Positions 8,388-19,376 are shown, counted from the stretch's first letter. The stretch is DNA of 64,000 nt from Flavobacterium gilvum (GCF_001761465.1 NZ_CP017479.1:1674001-1738000), one strand, 5' to 3'. The notes: generated by a model from the letters alone, not told the origin. Program-made: numbers and translations.

Positions 8388-9617
8388 ATGCTATACTACT
8401 TATTTCAATATTTAGACAAAGTAATGGATGTACCTGGTACAGGTGTTTTTCAATATATCACTTTTAGATCTTCATTAGCATTATTGTTATCATTGTTGTT
8501 GTCTACTATTTATGGGAAACGTATAATTGCCTTTTTAAGCAGACAACAAGTTGGGGAAACAGTTCGTGAACTTGGATTGGCTGGGCAAAATGAAAAAGCA
8601 GGTACTCCTACAATGGGGGGTATTATTATCATTTTTGCGACGTTGGTTCCTGTTGTTCTTTTTGCTAGGTTACACAATATATATATAGTCCTGTTGATTG
8701 TTACTACCTTATGGATGGGGACTATCGGTTTTATTGACGATTATATCAAAATATTCAAAAAAGACAAACAAGGGCTTAAAGGTATTTTTAAGGTATTTGG
8801 ACAAGTAGGATTAGGTGTAATCGTAGGTTCTGTCTTGTATTTTAGCCCAGTTGTAACGGTTAAAACAGATACTGCAAGCAGCAAAATTTTTCAGCAAACT
8901 AGCCAAACGGTTGTAAGATCTGCTTCAATGGAAGAAAAATCTACAGTAACCACAATTCCTTTTGTTAAAAATAACGAATTCGATTATGCTAAAATTTTAG
9001 AATGGATTGGTCCTGACTACGAAAAATGGGCTTGGCTGGTTTTTATCCCGGTTGTGATTTTTATTATTACTGCAGTTTCAAATGGAGCCAATCTTACTGA
9101 TGGTATTGACGGCTTGGCAGCGGGAACTTCGGCTGTTTCGGTCTTTGCATTGGGGATTTTTACATTCGTTTCCGGAAATATAATTTTCTCAAATTATCTG
9201 AATATAATGTACATCCCGCATTCAGGAGAAATGACCGTCTTTATAGCTGCATTCCTCGGAGCTTTGATTGGTTTTCTTTGGTACAACTCTTATCCGGCAT
9301 CTGTCTTTATGGGTGATACAGGAAGTTTAACCATCGGGGGAATTATTGCAGTATTGGCAATTGCGGTCCGAAAAGAATTGCTTATTCCTTTATTGTGCGG
9401 AATCTTTTTGGTCGAAAATTTCTCTGTTGTTTTACAAGTAAGCTATTTTAAATATACCAAAAAGCGCTTTGGCGAAGGCCGAAGAATTTTTCTAATGTCA
9501 CCGCTTCATCACCACTATCAAAAAAAAGGGTATCATGAAAGTAAGATAGTGACGCGATTTTGGGTTGTAGCCATAATGCTGGCCATTTTGTCAATTGTTA
9601 CACTGAAATTGAGATAA
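8388..9617 (+). CDS. mraY: Phospho-N-acetylmuramoyl-pentapeptide transferase MraY
   Basis: MraY makes lipid I by moving phospho-MurNAc-pentapeptide onto undecaprenyl phosphate in the inner membrane. The 409-residue polytopic protein shows [34 protein letters not shown] and the late SPLHHHYQ motif. It is about 50 residues longer than E. coli MraY. The extra length is a loop around residues 160-215, rich in Ser, Thr and Lys, as seen in Bacteroidota homologues. It begins six bases after the murE stop. Confidence 0.95.
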   Translation: MLYYLFQYLDKVMDVPGTGVFQYITFRSSLALLLSLLLSTIYGKRIIAFLSRQQVGETVRELGLAGQNEKAGTPTMGGIIIIFATLVPVVLFARLHNIYIVLLIVTTLWMGTIGFIDDYIKIFKKDKQGLKGIFKVFGQVGLGVIVGSVLYFSPVVTVKTDTASSKIFQQTSQTVVRSASMEEKSTVTTIPFVKNNEFDYAKILEWIGPDYEKWAWLVFIPVVIFIITAVSNGANLTDGIDGLAAGTSAVSVFALGIFTFVSGNIIFSNYLNIMYIPHSGEMTVFIAAFLGALIGFLWYNSYPASVFMGDTGSLTIGGIIAVLAIAVRKELLIPLLCGIFLVENFSVVLQVSYFKYTKKRFGEGRRIFLMSPLHHHYQKKGYHESKIVTRFWVVAIMLAILSIVTLKLR

Positions 9618-9620
9618 TAT

Positions 9621-10952
9621 ATGAGGCTAGTAATTTTAGGTGGAGGAGAAAGTGGGGTAGGAACTGCTATTCTCGGTAAGAAAAAGGGTTACGAAGTTTT
9701 TGTTTCCGATTTTGGAAAGATAAAAGACAGTTACAAAGAGGTGTTGATTATTAATGGCATCGAATGGGAAGAAGGAAAACATACTGAAGATCTGGTTTTG
9801 AATGCTGATGTGGTCATGAAAAGTCCGGGAATACCGGATAAATCGCCAATCGTGAAGCAATTAAAGGCTAAAGGGATTCCTGTAATTTCCGAAATTGAAT
9901 TTGCAGCACCTTTTACAAACGCCCAAACTATCGGAATAACGGGAAGTAACGGGAAAACAACCACAACAATGTTGACGTATCACTTGCTGAAATCAGCCGG
10001 ATTGAATGTGGGTTTGGCCGGAAATGTTGGTAAAAGCTTTGCTTGGCAGGTCGCCGATAATAGTTACGATTATTATGTGATTGAGTTGAGTAGTTTTCAA
10101 CTGGACGGAATTGTGAAATTCAGACCCGATATAGCAATAATAACAAACATTAGCCCGGATCATTTGGATCGATATGAATACAAATTTCAAAATTATATAG
10201 AGTCGAAATTTCGTATCACTATGAATCAAACAGAGGATGATTTCCTGATTTATGATGCAAATGATGAAGCCATTTCCGAATGGTTGAGTAAAAATAAAGT
10301 AAAAGCCAAATTAATTCCTTTTTCGTTAACAGATGAATTCAACGAAGGAGCTTATTTAAAAAACAATAAAATGGAAGTAAAAATCAATCAGGACGAGTTT
10401 ACAATGGAAACAGAGTACATTGCATTGGAAGGAAAACATAATTTAAAGAATGCTATGGCGGCTACTTCTGTTGCAAAGATTTTGCAGATAAGAAAAGAAA
10501 CGATTCGTGAGAGTTTGTCAAATTTTCAAGGTGTTGAACACCGTTTAGAAAAAGTACTGAAGATTCAAAACGTGCAGTATATCAATGATTCCAAGGCTAC
10601 AAACGTGAATTCGGTATTTTTTGCTTTAGATAGTATGAATACACCTACCGTTTGGATAGTGGGCGGTGTTGATAAAGGGAATGATTACCACGAGTTAATG
10701 TCATTAGTGCGAGAAAAAGTAAAAGCCATTATTTGTTTGGGAGTTGATAACAAAAAAATCATAGATACTTTCGGTAATGTCGTGGATATTATGGTAGAAG
10801 TAGGTAGCATGACCGAAGCAGTCCGAATGGCTCAACGTTTATCCGAAAAAGGAGATACAGTATTGTTGTCTCCGGCCTGTGCCAGTTTTGATTTGTTTGA
10901 AAACTATGAAGATAGAGGAAGACAATTCAAACAAGCGGTGAAGAATTTGTAA
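9621..10952 (+). CDS. murD: UDP-MurNAc-L-alanine:D-glutamate ligase MurD
   Basis: This 443-residue cytoplasmic Mur ligase adds D-glutamate to UDP-MurNAc-L-Ala. The N-terminal domain begins MRLVILGGGESGVG. The ATP loop GITGSNGKTTT is near residue 110. The central and C-terminal domains include NDSKATN and SPACASFDLFENYEDRG, the MurD family ending. It follows mraY by three bases and belongs to the same operon. Confidence 0.95.
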   Translation: MRLVILGGGESGVGTAILGKKKGYEVFVSDFGKIKDSYKEVLIINGIEWEEGKHTEDLVLNADVVMKSPGIPDKSPIVKQLKAKGIPVISEIEFAAPFTNAQTIGITGSNGKTTTTMLTYHLLKSAGLNVGLAGNVGKSFAWQVADNSYDYYVIELSSFQLDGIVKFRPDIAIITNISPDHLDRYEYKFQNYIESKFRITMNQTEDDFLIYDANDEAISEWLSKNKVKAKLIPFSLTDEFNEGAYLKNNKMEVKINQDEFTMETEYIALEGKHNLKNAMAATSVAKILQIRKETIRESLSNFQGVEHRLEKVLKIQNVQYINDSKATNVNSVFFALDSMNTPTVWIVGGVDKGNDYHELMSLVREKVKAIICLGVDNKKIIDTFGNVVDIMVEVGSMTEAVRMAQRLSEKGDTVLLSPACASFDLFENYEDRGRQFKQAVKNL

Positions 10953-11021
10953 TTAGATAATAGGAAAATTAGACAATTAGTTAATTTGAAAAATGGAAAT
11001 TAACTGTAAATAATAAATGTA

Positions 11022-12341
11022 ATGAAAGAGCTAATTAACAAGTTAAAAGGGGACAAAGGCATTTGGTCATTCGTGGCCTTATTGGGCTTGTTTTCTTTTA
11101 TGCCTGTTTTTAGTGCGAGCAGTAATTTGGCTTATTTGGGACATGGTACCGGGAATACTTTGGGGTATCTGGTGAAACATTTTGCCCATATCTGTATAGG
11201 ATTTTTAATAATTTATTGGGTTCACAAAATACCATATCATTATTTTAGGGCTATTTCCAAGGCAGGATTGCCGATAGTTTGGGTGATATTGGCATATACT
11301 TTGGTAAAAGGAACTGTTATCGCTGGCGCAAATGCCAGTAGATGGATTCAGATTCCGTTTATTGGGTTGTCTTTTCAGCCTTCGACCGTGGCGGCCATAA
11401 TGTTATTTGTTTTTGTTGCTCGTTATTTATCTAAAACCAGAGAAACTCCAATCACTTTTAAATCGTCTTTGTGGGAATTGTGGACTCCTGTTTTTATTAC
11501 GTTGATGTTCATTCTACCAGCCAATTTTTCTACGACGGCTTTGATATTTTCTATGGTGATTATGCTTGTTTTTATTGGCAGATATCCTTTAAAATACATC
11601 TTTTTTATAATAAGTTCAGGAGTTGTGTTGTTGGTTTTCTTTGTGATAATTGGTAAAGCATTTCCTAATTCTAAATTTTTCAGCAGGGTAGGAACATGGG
11701 AAAGCCGAATAGAAAATTTTACAAGTAAGGGTTCTGACGAAGATGATTATCAAATCGAAAAGGCCAAAATTGCTATTGCTTCCGGTCAGCTTTATGGTTT
11801 GGGGCCAGGGAAAAGCGTTCAGAAAAATTTCTTGCCTCAGTCTTCTTCCGATTTTATTTATGCCATTATTGTTGAAGAATATGGACTTGTAGGAGGATTG
11901 ACGGTTTTGCTTTTGTATTTGCTTTTGTTATTCCGTTTTGTAATTGCTTCACATAAAGCCAATACACTTTTTGGAAAATTGGTGGTCGTCGGTTTGGGTT
12001 TTCCAATGATTTTTCAGGCGATGATTAATATGGCTGTCGCAGTCGAATTATTGCCGGTTACTGGACAAACATTGCCTTTGATAAGTAGCGGGGGAAGTTC
12101 AATATGGATGACTTGTTTTGGGTTGGGAATCATTTTGAGTGTTACCAAAAAAGAAGAAGAAATTGCACAGGAAAAATTGGAAAAAGAAAAAAGAGAAGAA
12201 ATTCTTCAAAAACTTATAGATAGGGAATTAGAAGCAGATCTTGAGGAAGCTGATTTGAATAATAGTAATGAGGATTTTGATTCAGGCAATTATTCAATTA
12301 CGGATAATTCAAAGAACCCAATGAACGCAGTGTTGAAATAA
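11022..12341 (+). CDS. ftsW: SEDS-family septal glycosyltransferase FtsW
   Basis: This 439-residue polytopic membrane protein of the SEDS family (FtsW/RodA/SpoVE) polymerises lipid II together with its class B PBP partner. About ten hydrophobic segments are visible. The family signatures [21 protein letters not shown] and [10 protein letters not shown] are present. After the last membrane segment comes a charged, helix-forming cytoplasmic tail of about 55 residues ([18 protein letters not shown]). Its place between murD and murG marks it as FtsW rather than RodA. Confidence 0.93.
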   Translation: MKELINKLKGDKGIWSFVALLGLFSFMPVFSASSNLAYLGHGTGNTLGYLVKHFAHICIGFLIIYWVHKIPYHYFRAISKAGLPIVWVILAYTLVKGTVIAGANASRWIQIPFIGLSFQPSTVAAIMLFVFVARYLSKTRETPITFKSSLWELWTPVFITLMFILPANFSTTALIFSMVIMLVFIGRYPLKYIFFIISSGVVLLVFFVIIGKAFPNSKFFSRVGTWESRIENFTSKGSDEDDYQIEKAKIAIASGQLYGLGPGKSVQKNFLPQSSSDFIYAIIVEEYGLVGGLTVLLLYLLLLFRFVIASHKANTLFGKLVVVGLGFPMIFQAMINMAVAVELLPVTGQTLPLISSGGSSIWMTCFGLGIILSVTKKEEEIAQEKLEKEKREEILQKLIDRELEADLEEADLNNSNEDFDSGNYSITDNSKNPMNAVLK

Positions 12342-12364
12342 AAACGATTTTAGAATTTTTCAAA

Positions 12365-13465
12365 ATGGCAAAACATAAATTCATCTTAAGCGGAGGAGGT
12401 ACTGGAGGGCATATTTATCCTGCAATTGCAATTGCAAATGAATTGGAGTCCCGTTTTCCAGATGCCGAAATTTTGTTTGTTGGTGCCAAAGACAAAATGG
12501 AAATGCAAAAAGTTCCTCAGGCAGGCTATAAAATTGAAGGACTTTGGATTGCCGGACTGCAAAGAAAATTAACATTACAAAACGCAATGTTTCCGTTTAA
12601 ATTGTTGAGCAGTTTATGGAAATCAAGAAAAATAATTAAAAAATTTAAGCCAGATGTAGTGATTGGTACGGGAGGTTTTGCCAGCGGACCTTTGTTGCAA
12701 ATGGCCAACAGCATGAATATCCCAACTGTAATCCAGGAGCAAAATTCATATCCGGGAATTACCAATAAACTGTTGAGCAAAAAAGCAAATAGTATTTGTG
12801 TTGCTTATGATAATTTGGAACGCTTTTTTCCTGCTGATAAAATGATTTTGACTGGAAATCCGGTTCGTCAGGATTTATTGGATATTCAGGAAAAAAGAAA
12901 AGAAGCCATTGAATATTTCAATTTGGATCCATCCAAAAAAACGCTCTTAGTTCTAGGAGGAAGTCTTGGTGCGAGAAGAATTAATCAATTGATCGAAAAA
13001 GAATTGACTAATCTGCTTTCGCTAAAAGTGCAAGTGATATGGCAATGTGGCAAGTTCTATTTGGAAGATTATAAAAATCAAAACCGCCATAATGTTCAGG
13101 TAACGGCTTTTATTGAGCGTATGGATTTGGTTTATGCCGCCGCAGATGTGATTATTTCAAGGGCTGGAGCTTCTTCAGTTTCTGAATTGTGCATTGTTGG
13201 AAAACCAGTGATTTTTATTCCGTCACCAAATGTGGCCGAAGATCATCAAACCAAAAATGCCGAAGCTATTGTAAATAAAAAAGGAGCCATTTTGCTCAAA
13301 GAATCACAATTGGATGAAGATTTTAGTTTGGTTTTCGAATCGTTGATAAAAGATCAGGGGAAGCAAGATCAACTAAGTGAAAATATTAAATTATTGGCAA
13401 AGCCAAAAGCAACTGAACAAATTGTTGACGAAATAATCAAATTAGTCCAAAGCCGAAAGTTGTAA
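12365..13465 (+). CDS. murG: UDP-GlcNAc transferase MurG
   Basis: MurG adds GlcNAc to lipid I to form lipid II on the inner face of the membrane. The 366-residue GT-B enzyme has the N-terminal glycine-rich loop [15 protein letters not shown] (about 10-24), a QEQNSYPG segment, and the donor-binding motif [17 protein letters not shown] in the second domain. Length is normal. It is encoded between ftsW and murC in the division cluster. Confidence 0.95.
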   Translation: MAKHKFILSGGGTGGHIYPAIAIANELESRFPDAEILFVGAKDKMEMQKVPQAGYKIEGLWIAGLQRKLTLQNAMFPFKLLSSLWKSRKIIKKFKPDVVIGTGGFASGPLLQMANSMNIPTVIQEQNSYPGITNKLLSKKANSICVAYDNLERFFPADKMILTGNPVRQDLLDIQEKRKEAIEYFNLDPSKKTLLVLGGSLGARRINQLIEKELTNLLSLKVQVIWQCGKFYLEDYKNQNRHNVQVTAFIERMDLVYAAADVIISRAGASSVSELCIVGKPVIFIPSPNVAEDHQTKNAEAIVNKKGAILLKESQLDEDFSLVFESLIKDQGKQDQLSENIKLLAKPKATEQIVDEIIKLVQSRKL

Positions 13466-13511
13466 AGTCAAGCGACTTTATGACATTGAAACTTTTTGAC
13501 ATTAAGACTTA

Positions 13512-14867
13512 ATGAATATGAATTTAAATCAAATAAAAAACGTCTATTTCATTGGAATCGGAGGTATTGGGATGAGTGCTTTGGCGCGTTATTTCAAAGC
13601 TATCGGAAAACAGGTTTCAGGATATGACAAAACCCCTTCTATTCTTACCGGTGAATTGATAGAAAGTGGTATTGATATTCATTTTGAAGATAATATTAGT
13701 CTAATTTCAACTGATTATTATGTCGAAAATACGTTGGTGATTATTACTCCTGCCGTGCCTGTAAAACATTCCGAGTGGAATTATTTTCTAGAGAGAGGCT
13801 ATCAGGTTAAAAAACGCGCAGAAGTTTTAGGTATTATTACTAAAGATACTTTTTGTTTTGCTGTTGCAGGAACGCATGGAAAAACTACTACTTCTAGTAT
13901 TTTGGGACATATTTTGTATGAAAGTGGGGCAGATGTAACCGCTTTTATAGGCGGAATTGTTGAGAATTATGATTCTAATTTAATAGGAACCGGAAAAACA
14001 GTCACTGTTGTTGAAGCTGATGAATTTGATCGTTCCTTTTTACACCTGCATCCAGATATTGCCTGTGTTACGTCTATGGATGCCGATCATTTGGATATTT
14101 ACGGTACCAGTACTGCGATTGAAGCTTCATTTGTGGAATTTGCAAATAAAGTTGAGGATAAAAACAATCTTTTTATAACCAATGAATTGCCTATTGAAGG
14201 AGTGATTTGTGCAGTTAATGAAGAAGCTGTTTTTGAGGCTTTCAACGTAAGAATAGAAAATAGCAGTTATGTTTTTGATGTTAAAACGCCAAACGGAAAT
14301 ATTAAGGATTTGCGTTTCGGGTTACCGGGGAAACATAATTTAATGAATGCATTAATGGCGTCAGCAATGGCAATAACATACGGAACCCCAACCGATGTTA
14401 TCGCCAGAGCTTTGGCGTCTTTTATGGGAATCAGAAGACGTTTTTCTTATCAGATAAAAGAAGAAAACTTAGTTTATATTGATGATTATGCTCATCACCC
14501 TACTGAAATTAATGCGGTTCATCAGGCTGTTCGGGAATTGTATCCGGGACAAAAAGTTTTAGCTGTTTTTCAACCACATTTGTTTAGCAGAACAAGGGAT
14601 TTTGCAGATAATTTTGCTAAAAGTTTATCCGCTTTTGACGAAGTTTTTCTGATGGAAATTTACCCTGCCCGTGAATTGCCAATGGAAGGCATTAATTCAC
14701 AATGGTTATTGGATAAAATGACAAATGATCATAAAAAAATTGTTAGTAAAGAAGAACTGATTCCTTCAATTTTGGCAAATGATGCCAGTGTGATTGTTAC
14801 TATTGGAGCTGGTGATTTGGGAGAAATGGTGCCTACAATTAAAAAAGCATTGTATGAAAGTCTTTAA
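13512..14867 (+). CDS. murC: UDP-MurNAc:L-alanine ligase MurC
   Basis: This 451-residue ligase adds L-alanine, the first residue of the wall stem peptide. The UDP-binding motif GIGGIGMSALARY is at the N-terminus and the ATP loop AGTHGKTTTSS near residue 120. DDYAHHPTE and QPHLFSRT are typical of MurC. Two in-frame ATGs open the gene (13512 and 13518). Its last 14 bases overlap ftsQ in another frame. Confidence 0.95.
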   Translation: MNMNLNQIKNVYFIGIGGIGMSALARYFKAIGKQVSGYDKTPSILTGELIESGIDIHFEDNISLISTDYYVENTLVIITPAVPVKHSEWNYFLERGYQVKKRAEVLGIITKDTFCFAVAGTHGKTTTSSILGHILYESGADVTAFIGGIVENYDSNLIGTGKTVTVVEADEFDRSFLHLHPDIACVTSMDADHLDIYGTSTAIEASFVEFANKVEDKNNLFITNELPIEGVICAVNEEAVFEAFNVRIENSSYVFDVKTPNGNIKDLRFGLPGKHNLMNALMASAMAITYGTPTDVIARALASFMGIRRRFSYQIKEENLVYIDDYAHHPTEINAVHQAVRELYPGQKVLAVFQPHLFSRTRDFADNFAKSLSAFDEVFLMEIYPARELPMEGINSQWLLDKMTNDHKKIVSKEELIPSILANDASVIVTIGAGDLGEMVPTIKKALYESL

Positions 14868-15576
14868 TTGGAATAATATAAGATTATTGCTCATGTTTAT
14901 TTTGGTTGTTTTTCTTTTTTCGTTTACATCCAAACGAAATTCGAAAAGGAAATTAACCAAAACAGAGGTTGTTTTTGTAGGTGAAAACGCTCTTTTTTTA
15001 AAAAGAGAAACGGTTAATAAATTGTTAATAGAAAATAATTCGAATGCAGTAACCATAAGGAAAGATAGGCTAGATTTGAATAAATTGGAGCAAGTGTTAA
15101 ATACTCAAAAAATGATCGCTAAGGCGGATGTATGTGTGAGTATTGATGGTGTTCTGAAAGCAGTTGTGAAACAGAAGACTCCTATCGCTAGGGTCTTTAA
15201 TGATGAAGGTTCTTTCTATATTGACAGTGAGGGTGATACAATGCCTTTGTCGGAAAATTTTACAGCTAGAGTTCCACTTGTTTCTGGGGAGATTAACAAG
15301 AAAAACAGTGAAGATTTATTTAAATTATTTAAGATAATTTATGATGATGTGTTTTTGAGAAAAAACATCATTGGGATACAAATTATGCCTAATGGTAGCT
15401 TATTAATGCAGAATAGAAATTATAATTATCGAATCGATTTTGGTGGTTTGGTAAACATGGAACGAAAATTTCAAAACTATAAAGCTTTTTTTCAAAAAGT
15501 AAGTTTGGATGGTTCTTTGGATAAATATAAAATAATAGATCTCAGATTTACGGAACAGGTAGTCTGTACAAAATAA
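14854..15576 (+). CDS. ftsQ: Cell division protein FtsQ/DivIB
   Basis: I place the start at the ATG at 14854 (MKVFNWNNIRLLLMF), giving 240 residues; the frame is open further upstream but only inside murC. One membrane segment (about 9-25) is followed by a periplasmic part with a POTRA-like beta-strand region and the sequence LDLNKLEQVL, typical of FtsQ. FtsQ recruits FtsL/FtsB and regulates FtsWI. The 14-base overlap with murC suggests coupled translation. Sequence conservation in this family is low, so the call rests on layout and position between murC and ftsA. Confidence 0.85.
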   Translation: MKVFNWNNIRLLLMFILVVFLFSFTSKRNSKRKLTKTEVVFVGENALFLKRETVNKLLIENNSNAVTIRKDRLDLNKLEQVLNTQKMIAKADVCVSIDGVLKAVVKQKTPIARVFNDEGSFYIDSEGDTMPLSENFTARVPLVSGEINKKNSEDLFKLFKIIYDDVFLRKNIIGIQIMPNGSLLMQNRNYNYRIDFGGLVNMERKFQNYKAFFQKVSLDGSLDKYKIIDLRFTEQVVCTK

Positions 15577-15582
15577 TAGAAA

Positions 15583-16968
15583 ATGGAAAAAGAGAATATT
15601 GCAGTAGGTCTAGATATTGGGACGACGAAAATTGTTGCCATGATAGGCAAAAAGAATGGGTATGGCAAGTTGGAAATTTTGGGGGTTGGGAAATCTAAAA
15701 GTTTAGGTGTGGCCAGAGGGGTTGTGAATAATATTACACAAACAATCCAGTCTATTCAACAAGCAATTCTTGAGGCAGAGAATAATTCAGGATATAAAAT
15801 TAAAGATGTTGTAGTAGGTATCGCAGGACAGCACATAAGAAGCATTCAGCATAGCGATTACATCAGCAGAAATAATCCAGAAGAGGTAATAGGAGGAAAT
15901 GATATTGATTTATTAATCAATCAGGTTCATAAATTGGCAATGTTGCCAGGTGAAGAAATTATCCACGTTTTGCCACAGGAATTCAAAATTGATGGGCAAT
16001 CAGATATTAAAGAACCTATTGGAATGTATGGCGGAAGATTGGAGAGCAGTTTTCACGTTGTTGTAGGACAGGCTTCATCAATTAGAAATGTTGGTAGATG
16101 TATTCAGAGTTCAGGGATTGAATTGTCAGGACTTACTTTGGAACCACTGGCTTCATCGGATGCTGTTTTGAGTCAGGAAGAAAAAGAAGCCGGAGTTGCA
16201 CTTATCGATATTGGTGGAGGAACAACAGATTTGGCTATTTTTAAAGATGGAATTATTCGTCACACAGCAGTTATACCTTTTGGAGGAAATGTTATTACAG
16301 ATGACATCAAAGAAGGATGTTCGATTATTGAAAAACAAGCCGAATTGCTAAAAGTTAAATTTGGTTCGGCCTGGCCGGGAGAAAACAAAGACAATGAAAT
16401 TGTTTCGATTCCAGGATTAAGAGGAAGAGAGCCTAAAGAAATTTCACTAAAAAATCTTTCAAAAATAATTAATGCCAGAGTTGTTGAGATTATTGAACAG
16501 GTTTTTACCGAGGTAAGAGCTTATGGGCATGAAGATCCTCGCAAAAAATTGATCGCTGGTATCGTTCTTACAGGTGGTGGTGCACAATTGAAACACATCA
16601 AACAATTAGTGGAGTACATTACCGGAATGGATACAAGGATTGGTTATCCAAATGAGCATTTGGCAGGAAACTCAGATGAGGAAATTTCAAGTCCTTTATA
16701 CGCAACAGCGGTTGGTTTGGTAATGAACAGCATCGAAAATAAAACACAGAGTGCTGTAAAAATGAAACCAGTCGTAAGCGAAAAAGTAACTTATTACAGG
16801 GAACCCATTGTTGAAGAAAAAGTTGAAGTGAAAGAAGAGGTTTATGTTCAGCCAGAAAGAGTACTGCAAGTAGAGCCTGTAAGGGAATCTACCGAAAATA
16901 AAATAAGAAGGTCGTTTTTTGATAAATATGTCGACAAGATTAAAGATTTTTTGGATAACGCAGAATAA
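15583..16968 (+). CDS. ftsA: Cell division actin-like ATPase FtsA
   Basis: FtsA tethers FtsZ to the membrane and activates septal synthesis. The 461-residue protein begins with the actin-fold phosphate-1 motif GLDIGTTKIVAMIG. It has phosphate-2 DIGGGTTDLAIF and the adenosine motif LTGGGAQL. A variable acidic linker of about 50 residues precedes the C-terminal amphipathic helix FFDKYVDKIKDFLDNAE, the membrane-targeting sequence. It lies six bases after ftsQ. Confidence 0.95.
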   Translation: MEKENIAVGLDIGTTKIVAMIGKKNGYGKLEILGVGKSKSLGVARGVVNNITQTIQSIQQAILEAENNSGYKIKDVVVGIAGQHIRSIQHSDYISRNNPEEVIGGNDIDLLINQVHKLAMLPGEEIIHVLPQEFKIDGQSDIKEPIGMYGGRLESSFHVVVGQASSIRNVGRCIQSSGIELSGLTLEPLASSDAVLSQEEKEAGVALIDIGGGTTDLAIFKDGIIRHTAVIPFGGNVITDDIKEGCSIIEKQAELLKVKFGSAWPGENKDNEIVSIPGLRGREPKEISLKNLSKIINARVVEIIEQVFTEVRAYGHEDPRKKLIAGIVLTGGGAQLKHIKQLVEYITGMDTRIGYPNEHLAGNSDEEISSPLYATAVGLVMNSIENKTQSAVKMKPVVSEKVTYYREPIVEEKVEVKEEVYVQPERVLQVEPVRESTENKIRRSFFDKYVDKIKDFLDNAE

Positions 16969-17064
16969 ATTGATTAAAGAATAAATATAAAAATATCAAA
17001 CTCCTTTTTGTCCCGAGCTAGAGTAGTTAGAGAAAAGTTAATAAAAAATTTAAAACCCCATATT

Positions 17065-19020
17065 ATGCCAAGCAACACAGAATTTGGAAGTATTTCATTT
17101 GATTTGCCAAAAAATCAATCAAATGTAATCAAAGTAATTGGAGTTGGTGGTGGCGGTAGTAACGCTATCAACCACATGTTCAGACAAGGTATTAAAGGTG
17201 TAGATTTCATCGTTTGTAATACCGATTCTCAAGCATTGGAAAACAGTGCTGTGCCCAATAAAATTCAGTTAGGTGTGAATTTGACTGAGGGACTTGGTGC
17301 TGGAGCAAATCCAGATATCGGACATCAATCTGCTATAGAAAGTATATCTGATATTGAAAAAGTATTGGATGTTAATACCAAAATGGTATTCATTACAGCG
17401 GGAATGGGTGGAGGAACCGGTACAGGAGCAGCTCCTGTGATTGCTCAGCTAGCCAAAGAAAGAGATATACTTACTGTAGGAATCGTTACTTTGCCATTTT
17501 TGTTTGAAGGAAAAGTGCGTCAGGAACAAGCGCTTATCGGAATTGAGAAATTACGTAAGCAAGTTGACTCATTGATTGTAATCAATAATAATAAATTAAG
17601 AGAAGTATATGGGAATCTTGGTTTCAAAGCCGGGTTTTCAAAAGCCGATGAAGTTTTGGCAACAGCCTCAAGAGGTATCGCCGAAGTAATTACACATCAC
17701 TATACTCAAAATATCGATTTACGTGATGCCAAAACTGTTTTGTATAACAGTGGAACAGCTATCATGGGATCTTCAGTTTCTTCTGGAGAAAATAGAGCCA
17801 AAGAAGGAATTGTTGCTGCTTTGGATTCTCCGCTTTTAAACGATAATAAAATAACAGGAGCCAAAAACGTATTGTTGCTTATCGTTTCTGGAACTAATGA
17901 AATCACGATTGACGAAATCGCCGAAATCAACGAGCATATTCAATACGAAGCAGGTTCGAATGCCAATATCATCATGGGAGTTGGTGAAGACGAATCACTT
18001 GGTGATTCCATTGCAGTGACCATTATTGCTACTGGTTTTGCAGTTGAGCAACAAAATGAAATCGTAAATGTTGAGCCTAAGAAAATAATCCATACTCTTG
18101 AAGAAGAGCAAAGAGGAGTATTTGATTTAACAAAAAATACAGTTGCAAGTTTTAATTTGAATACTGAAGTACCAGTTTCAAACACAGAGGAAAGAATAGT
18201 TTTTGATTTAATCGAAGACGAGGTTACACCAGAACCGATAATTGAAACGCCTATCGTTGCTTCTATTAATGAAGACGAATTAATAGGGATGACAGAATTT
18301 ATCAAAAATCTCGATGTGACATTCGAAATTGTTTCTCCAATGAAAGAAATTGATTTTTTGGTAACAAGTCCTGTAGCCGAACAAGTTAGAGAAGTGAAGC
18401 CTGAGCCAATTCGTTTTGAAGAAAAACAAGAACAAGCTGCATTTTCTTTTGATTTGCCATTAAGCAAACCAGAGCCAGTTCAGGCAAAAGAGGAAGTAAA
18501 TAACTTCTTATTTGAATTGTCAAATGAGACTCGTGATATAAAAGTTGTTGAGCCTGTTCAGTTTGTTCCTGTAACCGAATTATCTGATAATGGGATAATA
18601 AAGTACTCTCTTGAAGAGTATATGGAAACAGAAAATGACTTATTGGAAAGTAAACCTGTAGCCAAAATAGAGGAAGTAGTTCCGGCAGAATTGAACATCA
18701 CAATGAAACAAGTGATTGAGTCAGCAGTAGAAGCCCCTGTTTTGAGTAACAATTCACCTGTTGAAATGACAATCGAAGAAACTTTGAGATTTAGAGCCGA
18801 AGAAAGAAGAAAAAAACTTAAAGATTTTAATTACAAGTTTCATGATAGTGTGTCAAGAGTTGATGAACTGGAAAGAGAACCGGCTTACAAAAGATTTGGA
18901 ATAGATCTTGGCAGTATAAACAAAAACAATTCAACTTCAAGAATATCTGTTGGGACAGATAGTAATAATGATTTACAGTTACGTTCCAATAATTCGTATT
19001 TGCACGACAATGTAGACTAA
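17065..19020 (+). CDS. ftsZ: Cell division GTPase FtsZ with long C-terminal linker
   Basis: FtsZ is the tubulin-like ring-forming GTPase. I choose the ATG at 17065 (MPSNTEFGSISFDL), giving 651 residues; the frame extends upstream to a TTG at 17008 but that part resembles no FtsZ. The core has GGGGSNAINHM, the tubulin signature GGGTGTGAAP and the T7 loop region. After about residue 325 comes an acidic, low-complexity linker near 280 residues long. The conserved tail EREPAYKRFGIDLG then follows, with a further 35-residue extension. The long linker is characteristic of Bacteroidota. A terminator follows, closing the operon. Confidence 0.95.
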   Translation: MPSNTEFGSISFDLPKNQSNVIKVIGVGGGGSNAINHMFRQGIKGVDFIVCNTDSQALENSAVPNKIQLGVNLTEGLGAGANPDIGHQSAIESISDIEKVLDVNTKMVFITAGMGGGTGTGAAPVIAQLAKERDILTVGIVTLPFLFEGKVRQEQALIGIEKLRKQVDSLIVINNNKLREVYGNLGFKAGFSKADEVLATASRGIAEVITHHYTQNIDLRDAKTVLYNSGTAIMGSSVSSGENRAKEGIVAALDSPLLNDNKITGAKNVLLLIVSGTNEITIDEIAEINEHIQYEAGSNANIIMGVGEDESLGDSIAVTIIATGFAVEQQNEIVNVEPKKIIHTLEEEQRGVFDLTKNTVASFNLNTEVPVSNTEERIVFDLIEDEVTPEPIIETPIVASINEDELIGMTEFIKNLDVTFEIVSPMKEIDFLVTSPVAEQVREVKPEPIRFEEKQEQAAFSFDLPLSKPEPVQAKEEVNNFLFELSNETRDIKVVEPVQFVPVTELSDNGIIKYSLEEYMETENDLLESKPVAKIEEVVPAELNITMKQVIESAVEAPVLSNNSPVEMTIEETLRFRAEERRKKLKDFNYKFHDSVSRVDELEREPAYKRFGIDLGSINKNNSTSRISVGTDSNNDLQLRSNNSYLHDNVD

Positions 19021-19044
19021 CTAAACCTAGCCATTTTTGAAAAT

Positions 19045-19084
19045 AGCCCGAAGATTCTTTTTTAGTTTTCGGGCTTTTTTTTGA
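19045..19084 (+). terminator. Terminator of the division cluster
   Basis: AGCCCGAA (19045-19052) and TTCGGGCT (19068-19075) form an eight-pair stem followed by eight or more T residues. It sits 24 bases after the ftsZ stop. Confidence 0.85.
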
Positions 19085-19138
19085 CTATAATGCTTCAAAC
19101 AACTTGTTGTTAATACCAGTAAAATTTTCTAAATTTGT

Positions 19139-19283
19139 CGGGCCTCATCCAGCTGTACATTACAAGCTTTTTGTCGTAACTATTTTTTTCTAAGAACAAG
19201 AAAGAGCTTCTTTCAGTCGCTTTTCTGGTTCAAGAAAAAATATAGTTTCTCGCAAAAAGGCTTTTCATTTCCATCTGGGGCAG
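19139..19283. repeat. Imperfect palindromic intergenic repeat
   Basis: An outer pair (AAGCTTTTTGTCGTAACTAT and its near-complement ending in GCAAAAAGGCTT) surrounds an inner pair (GAACAAGAAAGAGC / GCTTTTCTGGTTC). The whole can fold into a long hairpin. The head ATCCAGCTGTACATTACAAGC and the tail TTTCCATCTGGGGC resemble the ends of the element at 59124-59192 (ATCCGCTACAATC ... TTTCCACTTCTATCGGGGC). I read both as members of one dispersed flavobacterial repeat family. No coding capacity is seen. Confidence 0.55.
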
Positions 19284-19376
19284 GTGATTTGAGATTGTAG
19301 ATTTATGATTGCAGATTTAAGATTTGTGATTGAAAATCTAAAATCTAAGTTCAAGAATCTAAAATCAAAATATAAT

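Noticed and set aside
17008..17064. N-terminal extension of FtsZ from TTG at 17008
   Set aside because: The 19 extra residues do not resemble FtsZ, while MPSNTEFGSISFDL at 17065 does.
17940..18467. 175-codon minus-strand frame opposite ftsZ
   Set aside because: It lies opposite the low-complexity FtsZ linker, is Ser/Thr-rich and has no start signals; it is a shadow frame.
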